Part shown: one piece after another, positions 56,137-64,000 of the stretch | Layout: the number at the start of each line of letters is the position of its first letter | Position numbering within the stretch: position 1 is the first letter of the stretch | From: Datisca glomerata | Lineage: Eukaryota; Streptophyta; Magnoliopsida; Cucurbitales; Datiscaceae | Length of the DNA stretch: 64,000 bases | Assembly (NCBI GenBank): GCA_003255025.1 | Contig: QANY01006224.1 | Span: 558,001-622,000, forward strand | Reading direction: 5' to 3' | Program-made: the position numbers and the translations under genes | The notes under the pieces: generated by a model | What the model saw: only the letters and a program-made list of their open reading frames with translations | Databases searched by the model: none | What the model was told of the DNA's origin: nothing

Positions 56137-57638
56137 GAGAGTTCTATCGTTGGTGGTAACTGTTGTCACATCTAGGGAAGATTCACAGAAACCCAGATAC
56201 CAACGTACCTATCACTGAAGAGTTTTATGATAACCGTAACTTTATCCATTATCTTTTAATATATGAAATTAATGTAATTTTAAAATTTTAGTTTTATAAA
56301 AATTAAAGATCAATTAATTGATTGAGTTTGACCCAAATTTGACCAAGTCAATAAATTATTTATTGACTAAGTCAAATTCAATAATTTTAAAAAGATAATT
56401 GTAGAGATAATTTTTAATTAAAAAAAGTAGTTTTTCTTAATTAAAATGGTTTTGTTCGAAGCTTGAAAATTATGAAGATGGACATCAGGCGGAGAAGAAG
56501 ATATTTTATATATATGTAATCTTGAAGTTATCTTTGTAATTTTATTTATTTATTTCAATGGTTATAATTTAAAAATACTCAATAGTCACGCGGTCCATTA
56601 TTATTTTATTTAATTGTTAAATAAATATTTATCGATATGATTGATAACGATCATGTATTAGTCGATCGCATACCATACATGAAACCACACACAGTTTTAT
56701 TTAATCATACATCTCATCAATAGAAACATGATTTATTAGGATTGTCCTACTATATTTATATTAATTATTTTGAGAAATCAATTGCATGTAAACTGTTAGG
56801 TTTTGATTAGTTATAACTTGGGAACCACACCACTCTAAAGGCTATAGTGACTTTTAGGATAACCAACTTTATTAAAAGATTTTTATTCAAGTTTTATGAA
56901 TGTAATTAATTAGTTAATTTAAGTTCACATACTTATAACTTAGACTCGTTAGAAGGTTAAATGAACTTAGACCAATTAGATTGGATTAATTGTTAATTTC
57001 ACATTCATGGGGTTATTATTTTAACTAGTAATTAATTTGGGTATAATTGATTAATTAAAATAGAAACACATTATCCTAAAATAGTGAGTGGGAGAAGATT
57101 GACATGTCAATGTAACTTATGATCTTCATTATTAGTACAACACCATGAGGTACAGTGAGGGCCGCGAGATGGCTTTTTTTTCATCCCCCTAATAAAGGTT
57201 TCGAACTGTATCAATACCAAGTTTCGACTACTTAAGAAGATAGGACTAAGTGACGTAATTTAGTTTTGAGTGAGCCTAAAACGCCAGTTTCTAAATCAAG
57301 TAATGGAATTCGAAATAATGGGTTACACTCACAAAGTCACAATTAAACTTCTTGTAGATAATTGTGACTTGACCGAATAAGCAATACATTATTGTTAAAA
57401 TAGAAAATATGATATATTTTAAGTTTTAATTAATAAAGATGAGAATGTCTCATAGACATACTAAGATTAATCTGACTGACTCTAAGGCGGCATGTTAATT
57501 GTTGAGTTGTTTTATCGTGATTAGTAAATCATTTATGTGTGTTATTATGTTGCATGCATACATTACGTTTACTTTTTGAGTTTATGATATTTATTTCAAT
57601 TATATTGAATTATGTATATTTATTTTTTAGTTGTTATT

Positions 57639-58103
57639 ATGTCTATCATGGGCAACCCTATTACTACTTTACTTGCACTTGAGAAACTAAATGGTGATAA
57701 TTTCATAAGATGAAAATCAAATTTAAACTTGATGCTAATTTGTGAGCTCCAAAAATTTATTCTTACTGAGGAATGTCTTGAGGAGCCCGCAGCCAATGCC
57801 CCTAAGAATGTTAGGGACAAGTTTGATGCTTGGATTCAATCCAACAACAAAGCAAAGTGCTATATGCTTGTGAGCATGAATGATGTTCTGAGAACCAAGT
57901 ATGAGAGCATGGAGATTGCCTATGAGATTATGAAATCTCTACAGGTGATGTTTGGGCAGCAGTCTGATCAAAGTCATCATGAGGCTACTAGGAGCTACAT
58001 GACGACCAAGATGAAGAAATGTACTTTTGTTCGTGAACATGTTTTGAGCATGATCAACGTAATGCATGAGGCAGAAGTACATAGGGCAACCATTGATCAA
58101 TAA
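57639..58103 (+). pseudogene. copia-2 gag
   Basis: One frame starts MSIMGNPITTLLALEKLNGD and continues NFIR-KSNLNLMLICE, then FILTEECLEEPAANAPKNVR, and ends EVHRATIDQ. A single TGA near 57711 replaces the conserved Trp of the N-W-K-like motif (TGG to TGA). The zinc knuckle end is missing. The frame matches the UBN2-type copia gag. It is truncated at the junction with the minus-strand LTR. Confidence 0.87.
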
Positions 58104-58110
58104 AGTATAT

Positions 58111-58950
58111 GTGATATTGTTGCTTTTATGAATATCAGTAACAAGAGTGGGATGTAAAATTACTATTTTACCCCTCTAGTTATTATTTCCTTAACTCATT
58201 TATTGACTTGGAACAAGAAAGACATATATGTGAAGTGTCTCGTACAGTTCAGCATATCTTATTCAATGACTCATGTCATCGAGTACGAGTCTCAGTTTAC
58301 TTATTTACACATTTATCAATAAAGCATAATGTGATATTGTTGCTTTTACAATCTTGTCATGAATTTCATATCTATGAATCAAACAACTCTAACATAGTGA
58401 ATCACGGTCCTGACAGCCGAGGTGTTGTCTGGCAATTTGAACTCACTTCTTTGGCGAATTAAAGATCTCGAGTAACTAGGTCAAGTTCCTATTCACCTCA
58501 GGATTAAGATAGTGACGAAAATACTCTTAAGGTATAACAATTAAATTGAGAGCTAGATTAATGGCTTTGCTCTAAACTAATTGGTTATTGATCTACTCAA
58601 TACGTTCTATAATGTGTCTAGGTCAATCATTAGAGTATCCACTCCCATGCCCCGAGACCGACATAATTTTTTCAACCTAACAGTCGTAATTGAATTCGAT
58701 TGTGTAGTTGATTCTAAGATTGCGAATAACATTCTGAATTATCTTAGAAGAGTTTGTATGAAAAACCGCTCGGTCTTTACTCTTCTGTCATTGCTATTAA
58801 TTTCAGGACTTAAGTAAATAACAAACACAATTTAGTTAAAGAAAACTTTCATTTATTGATAAAATTCAATAATACATAATTGTCTCAGGAATAAATTTTT
58901 ACTCATAAATAGTTATTACACTCTACTTTGTTGACATAATTTCAGAAAAC
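58111..58950 (-). mobile_element. 3' LTR of a minus-strand copia element (copia-3)
   Basis: This lies directly downstream (minus strand) of the RNase H end and a tagtccaagtggtag purine-containing tract. It has typical LTR wording (aataactatttatgagtaaa, caataaatgaaagttttc). No coding motif is seen; the frames 58208-58462 and 58581-58817 on plus are shadows. Its far end is cut at the copia-2 gag. Confidence 0.65.
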
Positions 58951-59740
58951 TACCACTTGGACTAAAGTAGGCGTTTACAATCTCACATTCACATGCCTTC
59001 CAGATGATCATCAAAGACTTTACTGCATAAAGTCTTCATGAATGGATCTATCAAGTTGTTAACCGTCGATATGTGTGTTACTTCAACATTTTCACACTAA
59101 ACAACCTCTCTGATAAGGTGGCACTTTTGTTCTACGTGTTTGGATCTCATTGGTTACTTCAAGTTTGCTACAGCCCCATTATTAAAATGTCATGGGTTTG
59201 TCAGCATCTGGAACAAGTTCCAGAGTCTTTAGGAATGTTTTAAGGTAGACAGCCTCCGTTGTAACTTCACAAGCCGTCACATTTAGCTTCCATGGTAGAA
59301 TCAACAATGCAAGATTACTTTATACTTCTGCATACCACTGCTCCACCATAGGATGAACACCGATCCTGAAGTGGACCTCCTGAAATCCTTGTCTGCTTGA
59401 AAATCAGAGTCAGTATAACCCATCATATTCAAGTCATTACCTGAATACACAAGCATGTAGTTCCTTGTTCTCTTAAGATACTTAAGGATATGCGTGACGA
59501 CATTCCAATGCTTGAGTCCAGGGTTAAATTGGAAGCGACTTACTACGTCTAAAACATCACAAATCTCTGGTATAGTGCAAAACATTGCATACGTGAAACT
59601 TCTTATGGCTGAGGCATAGAGAATCTTTCTCATGTATTCATCTTCTTGAAGAGTCTTGGGAGATTGCTCATTAAAGTGGCTCACTCCATGTCTAAAGGGA
59701 AGATATCCACTCTTGAGTCTTGCATACATAAGTGATCCAT
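58951..59740 (-). pseudogene. copia-3 RNase H
   Basis: On the minus strand, 59729-59301 is open: GYLPFRHGVSHFNEQSPKTL, then THILKYLKRTRNYMLVYSGN, MMGYTDSDFQADKDFRRSTS and GSVFILWWSSG. The catalytic Asp of TDSDF is present. It continues in broken frames with ACEVTTEAVYLKTFLKTLEL down to about 59000. Confidence 0.88.
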
Positions 59741-60190
59741 CACCTTATCAACGTAATATGCTTGGGAGAGTGCCAACTATCTGTTCTTTCGATCCTAAAA
59801 GATCTGAATACCTATGAAAAGTAACTTCTCTAAAATCATTCATATCATTTTGCTTTGCAAGCCAGATTTTGACATCAGACAATTTTCCTACATCATTGTC
59901 AATGAGTAGAATATCATCCACATACAAGACCGGAAAAATCACCTTTCCTTCGTGTATCAACTTATACACACAGGGTTCATCCACTTACTACTCGAAACTG
60001 AAGTTCTTGACAGTTTCGTCGAATCTGATATTCCACGAAGGAGACGCATGCTTAAGTCCATAAATAGACTTGAGTAATTCACAAAACTTGCCATTTTGGC
60101 ATTTCTCCATGAACCCGTCTGGTTGAGCCATATAAATGCGCTCCTCAAGATTGCCATTCAGAAAAGCAGTCTTAACGTCCATCTACCATA
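59741..60190 (-). pseudogene. copia-3 reverse transcriptase
   Basis: Minus strand: MDVKTAFLNGNLEERIYMAQ, then KSIYGLKHASPSWNIRFD, two stops near 59985, then DEPCVYKLIHEGKVIFPVLY. The catalytic YVDD is at 59913-59924 in LYVDDILLIDND. A shift near 59820 follows. The N-terminal part (60190-60480) survives only as degraded text. Confidence 0.9.
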
Positions 60191-61445
60191 TTTCATAATC
60201 GGGGGTAGTAACAATGGACAAAAGGATTCAAATAGATTTAAGCTTGGCCACCTGCGAGAAGGTATCATCATGGTTTATACCTTGCTTTTGGGTGTAGCCC
60301 TTGGCTACAAGCCTAACTTTGAATATCTGCACATTCCCATTTGGACCTGTCTTCTTCATCTAAATTCATTTACACCCTACAGGTTTTACCCCTTCAGGAG
60401 GATCTACAAGCTTCCATACTCTGTTTGTCAATTGTATCTTGACGTTCATGACGTCTTGCCATAGGTTTGCTTCAGGTTCAATCATGGCCTGTGAGTAGGA
60501 AACATGTTATCATGATCCTTATCTGAGACTGCTTACAAGGTATATACATAAGATATGTATATGTCAGGTTTTCTCATAACCCTCCCACTACGTCGAGGCT
60601 CCGTAGGTTCCAGCTCTTTCTGTTGTTCTTCCATTATTGATTCGAGAACATGCCTCGATTGGGGATTTAGTGCTCTTCCACTCAATAATTCCTCTACTCA
60701 AGTGTGCTTCTCGGCTTCACACTTCTCATGTAGTAATCTTGAAGAAACCAAGCATTCGTGCTCACAAATATTTTCTTGTCGGTTGGACTATAAAAAACGT
60801 ACCCTTCGTTCCCATGGGATATCTTACAAACATGTATAATTCTGATCAACTGGCCAACTTGCCCGTCTTCGGTCTTAGCATATGTGCCGGGCATCCGCAT
60901 ATTCTAAGGTGGCTTACCGACGACTTTCGTTCACTCCATCTTTCATATGGTGTACTAGGTACCGTCTTTGACGGAACTTGGTTCAGAGGCATATCCTAAG
61001 ACTGATTCTGGGAGAGATGAGTAACTCATCATAGAACTAACCATATCCAAAAAAGTTCAATTTCTTCTCTCTGACACACCATTATATTTTGGAGTGTCAG
61101 GTGCTGTAAGATGATAAAGAATACCATCTTCCTTAATATAAGTATTCTTTTTGATTTATTTCTCTAATTTCTTCTCAACCATAGCTTTGTATTCTTTGAA
61201 CTTTTCAAAGATTTTAAATTTTAGGCACATTAGATAAACATGTCAAAAAGGTGAATACTCATCTGTGAAAGTTACAAAATACTTATAATTATAAGAAGAG
61301 GTTTTGCTTAGATATTCAATGGCTCGCATACATCACTATGTACAAGTTCAAGGCATTGATTGACTCTGCCGACATCCCTAGCAGGAACTAGCGTGGCCAA
61401 TCATTCTTCTCCACATGACATTGCGTCCCTGATTGAGGCTGTTTG
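60191..61445 (-). pseudogene. copia-3 integrase, broken
   Basis: From about 61440 down on the minus strand: CLELVHSDVCEPLN, KYFVTFTDEYSPF and HVYLMCLKFKIFEKFKEYKA; then HLTAPDTPKYNGVSERRN and MMSYSSLPES; then a frame 60900-60694 with HGNEGYVFYSPTDKKIFVST. This is the integrase core and its C-terminal extension in at least three frames. The stretch 60191-60690 is the degraded linker between integrase and RT. Gag, protease and the 5' LTR of this copy are not present beyond 61445. Confidence 0.83.
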
Positions 61446-61554
61446 TTACGTTTTGAATGTTTAAAGTAATAGTATTTTATTTTAAAAGTTCAATGGCGTC
61501 TTTACAAAAAAAAAGTAAAAGTTTAGGAGGGTAATTTACATTCTCTCTTTTTAC

Positions 61555-61857
61555 TTTCCTTGGAAAGAATTACCTGGAAAGCTTTAAGCCAGACAACTAT
61601 CATTGGTGGCGATGGAGCTAGATTTTGAACGTGTTGTTATTGCTTTGTTCCATCTACTGATAACTGGGAAAGATAAATTTCATGCTCTTCGTGAAGCATT
61701 CTATCGACAGTATCTTCCAGATGTCCCGAATTTGCTTGCAACTGCTATGATCTTTCTCATCGTGACCTGCTTCCAAGGATTTCAGGCGGTTTTGCCTTTC
61801 AGATTAAATAATGCTCGTGGACAGCAAAGTTCTTGTCCTATCAAGTTATTTTACAGT
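61555..61857 (+). pseudogene. SEC61 alpha (Sec61 translocon) gene fragment
   Basis: The first frame reads TWKALSQTTIIGGDGARF, then a one-base shift leads to ERVVIALFHLLITGKDKFHA, LREAFYRQYLPDVPNLLATA, MIFLIVTCFQGFQAVLPFRL and NNARGQQSSCPIKLFY. This corresponds to the strongly conserved central part of SEC61 alpha, the channel of the ER protein translocon (family pattern ALREAFYRQNLPN and SKNARGQQGSYPIKLFY). About 100 codons of a roughly 475-codon protein remain, with no intron and at least one frameshift. Surrounding DNA is transposon sequence, so this is a captured or retrocopied host fragment, not a working gene. No other host gene is seen nearby. Confidence 0.85.
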
Positions 61858-62372
61858 TTTCGTTTTAACAATGTTAAATTTCTCTCATTTTTAACACTAA
61901 AATGTAATAAAATGGCATCATTTATAGTTTGTTAAACCATAGAGCATAAGAAAAAGTATAAGAGTAGTTTTTAGGGAGAACTGCAAAAATTGTCCACTTG
62001 CCAGCTCAAACTTTAAAAATTATTAAACTTTTTTCTAAATGGCTAGAATAATGTAAATAATATATTTAAGTTACTGTAATTCTGATAAATAATTTATTTA
62101 CTTCAATCATTTTTTGCTATGTACAAAAAATTCCGACCATTTTTATGGTTTAAGTTGGAAATTCATCTGTTTTTTTTAATTTTCCGTATATTTTTACTAG
62201 TTTGACAAACTACATGATTATGTTTTGCTTATAGCCTTTCCTAAAACTAGACTTGATTGGAACTATTTACTCTTTCATTGAATACCGAAGAACAAAAAAT
62301 GACTCAATTAGATAAATAGGTCACTATAGAAAAATAAAGAAAAAATGGTCCAAAAAGTTATAATTTACACAA
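61858..62372. other. No gene recognised
   Basis: AT-rich text. The SEC61-like similarity stops at 61857 and nothing else is recognisable. Confidence 0.4.
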
Positions 62373-62861
62373 ATGATCAAAATTTATAATGGTCAATCCT
62401 TAAAACCTAAAAAACATAGTAAATCTACAAATTTGCCTTCTCTAATAAGGGACCCTCACGTAACTCTCGCGGACAATGTTACACAGCTTATAAATATATA
62501 CTCTATGATATATGATAATATACTAGTATATTTTTACATACCATCAGTATATCGTAGTATTTTTATGGTATATTTCTATGTACTATTAGTATATCATAGT
62601 ATATATATAATATACTTTTATATATCATCTGATATATTTTTATATAACATCACGGTGAAGGAAGCCAGGACCGTATCTCGTCGCGACGGTCAGGAAGCCG
62701 CAACCAAATCTTGTCCTGACAATCTTATGGAACTCCAGGACAGTGAAGTTCATGGAGGTCGAGAAATGGAAGACGGATTTAATGTCGGTGAGAGGTATGG
62801 AGATGATTCGAGGGTGGTTTCGATGAGGGAGAAAAAATTGAAGCCAATGGAGTCGAGATAG
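62373..62861 (+). CDS. Unassigned open frame
   Basis: A 162-codon frame. Its first two thirds are low-complexity Tyr/Ile/Phe-rich text from TATA-type repeats (62505-62650). The last third (VKEARTVSRRDGQEAATKSC ... MREKKLKPMESR) is G/C-richer and looks coding. I recognise no family. It could be a captured fragment joined to random sequence. It lies between the SEC61 fragment and the second FAR1 copy. Confidence 0.2.
   Translation: MIKIYNGQSLKPKKHSKSTNLPSLIRDPHVTLADNVTQLINIYSMIYDNILVYFYIPSVYRSIFMVYFYVLLVYHSIYIIYFYISSDIFLYNITVKEARTVSRRDGQEAATKSCPDNLMELQDSEVHGGREMEDGFNVGERYGDDSRVVSMREKKLKPMESR
62505..62650 (+). repeat. TATA-type imperfect repeats
   Basis: Repeated variants of tatatttttatataccatc and agtatatcatagtat. 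Confidence 0.75.
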
Positions 62862-62905
62862 ATAATTTTTTCTTGAAAATTGGTACAGATGTCCTAGGTG
62901 AGGGA

Positions 62906-64000
62906 AACCACCTGCTTGGTCGACCATGTAATCAAACACATGGCTTAGCCTTACACCAACATTGTACAATCATGTTGCATGAGCCATATCCACTTCATTC
63001 ACTGCTCTATTGGATCGAAGAAAGGCCACATCTTGTGATGAGGAGGTGGGATGGTTGTGCTTAGCTTAAAAATCTTAAACGACCCATTTTTTGGTCTTCG
63101 TATCCAAGTTCACCCTAAAACAACCACAGTAATCCACCTTTGTCAAGCCTTTTGGTTCTCGCTTGGTGTCCTCTCTACCCATATATTTTTTCTCATGAAT
63201 TTCTTCTTTTCAGCAGACTCATCTCCGTAACACAGTTTCTCCCTCTCTGTTCTTGCATTTATCATCTTTGCGTATGCATGGTAAAATGTTCGGCCTCTTG
63301 TAACGTATCAAAATTTTCACCAATAACATCCTCATTTCACAAGTTTGATAATGTGGATGAACCCGGTCACGTACTCGTCTCACCCGGGTTTATAGATACT
63401 TCATGATGACTCATCTTTGAAGATTCTTAGTCTTAAAAAAATTATAGAAAACTAACCATTAGGATGAATCATCTTTGAATATGCTTAATCTTAAAAAAAT
63501 TAATGAAAACTAAACAAATATTACCTTTTCGGTGTAGCTGATCACTTAGTTAGAGATGACAATTGGATAATCCAAACAAAGAAAATGAAGGAGCAAGTGT
63601 ATTTGAAGTTTATAGCACTTGAAAATTAGTGATAATGTGTTTAGTTGAGTGAATATATGATTTTTAAGGATGGTTTACGAAAAGTAATTACTCTTATTAA
63701 TTGCACAACCACCAGACACCACCAACCAAGAAAAAAGTCAAACTAAGCGATTAGGACCCAAACGCTACTTAGTTGGTCCTAATCGCCTACAAGTCAGACG
63801 AATCACCTATGTAATAGGCATTTGGTGCTAGTTGGTCGTGCTTGGGCACCGAACGCCATTATAACAGGCGTTTAGACCGCATCCATCGATACAAGCCAAA
63901 TTTTTTTGTGTCAAATGTTTGGGGCGCGACAATCAGGCCCTAAACGCCATTCTTAACTAGCGATTCGCCAGTCATGAATGGCGTTTGGGGCCTCCTGATG
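62906..64000 (-). mobile_element. Second copy of the FAR1-MULE 5' end and palindrome block
   Basis: This aligns with 41973-43094 over its whole length in the same orientation, with a gap of about 30 bases near 63270. It covers the FAR1 DNA-binding domain (62906-63420, minus strand, broken), the upstream AT-rich region, and the start of the palindrome block (63755 on), and it runs off the window end. The left junction at 62906 is abrupt. Confidence 0.92.

Larger units (their letters stand above)
53971..58110 (+). mobile_element. 5' part of a copia element (LTR, leader, gag), plus strand (copia-2)
   Basis: It begins TGTTGGGGGTTATGTCCTC at 53971, a typical start of this copia LTR family. A long AT-rich LTR and leader follow, then gag at 57639. 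Everything after gag is missing, because the sequence changes at about 58110 into an LTR on the other strand. The LTR's right end and primer site could not be fixed. Confidence 0.7.

Noticed and set aside
55861..56169. Minus-strand Pro/Thr-rich ORF
   Set aside because: Created by the 30-bp tandem repeat at 56069-56136 within copia LTR or leader sequence.
58208..58817. Plus-strand ORFs between copia-2 gag and copia-3 pol
   Set aside because: They are shadows in the minus-strand copia-3 LTR and show no protein family motif.

Overview
This window looks like an AT-rich, repeat-dominated stretch of a flowering-plant nuclear genome, probably a eudicot. It holds Ty1/copia and Ty3/gypsy LTR retrotransposons, MuDR/FAR1-type Mutator-like elements (MULEs), a CACTA remnant, a BED zinc-finger hAT-type fragment, plant mobile domain (PMD) genes and a Ulp1-type protease gene. 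I see no intact ordinary host gene and no confident tRNA or rRNA gene. The only clear host-derived sequence is a degenerate SEC61-alpha fragment near 61.6 kb. Almost every coding region carries stops or frameshifts, so this is old nested transposon sediment. Two N characters are present (8608 and 51800).

Layout. 0-8 kb: two broken plus-strand transposon-associated genes, a PMD gene (1.9-3.4 kb, with a minisatellite in its intron) and a three-exon gypsy-type transposon-domain gene (5.2-7.8 kb), separated by a minus-strand copia integrase fragment. 8-14.2 kb: a minus-strand gypsy gag-PR-RT remnant with LTR pieces, a gag fragment in the opposite orientation, and a long complex of short tandem repeats (11.5-13.5 kb). 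14.4-23.2 kb: a nearly full-length plus-strand copia element with about 1.55-kb LTRs and a one-frame pol broken mainly by stops. 23.6-24.9 kb: a leader-like region and a BED zinc-finger ORF. 26.2-33.0 kb: a decayed plus-strand gypsy element of Tat type with two RNase H domains. 33-36 kb: a perfect small inverted repeat and CT-rich, then T-rich, sequence without a recognisable gene.

36-47.5 kb is the most interesting part. A plus-strand gene with a Ulp1/C48 cysteine-protease triad (36.1-38.8 kb) converges on a minus-strand FAR1-type MULE transposase (42.5-40.1 kb). Upstream of the transposase is a block of nested palindromes made of 116-bp units (42.8-43.3 kb), and then a minus-strand multi-exon PMD gene (46.5-43.7 kb). 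Between the convergent genes lies an inverted duplication of a short coding-like segment that would fold into an almost fully paired RNA hairpin. The FAR1 5' end plus its palindrome block recurs in the same orientation at 62.9-64.0 kb and runs off the window. 47.5-48.5 kb repeats the tandem array of 11.5-13.4 kb in the opposite orientation, with the same flanking sequence.

48.9-50.2 kb holds a broken MuDR-type transposase N-terminus, which ends at a CACTA-type terminus (50224) followed by a minus-strand DUF4216-like region. 53-61.4 kb is a pile-up of copia pieces: a minus LTR, a plus LTR with gag, and a minus LTR with pol. 61.5-62.9 kb holds the SEC61-alpha fragment, low-complexity TATA-type repeats and an unassigned ORF. 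Family assignments rest on motifs read by eye; no database search was run. Exon boundaries are inferred from splice-site consensus and reading frame.
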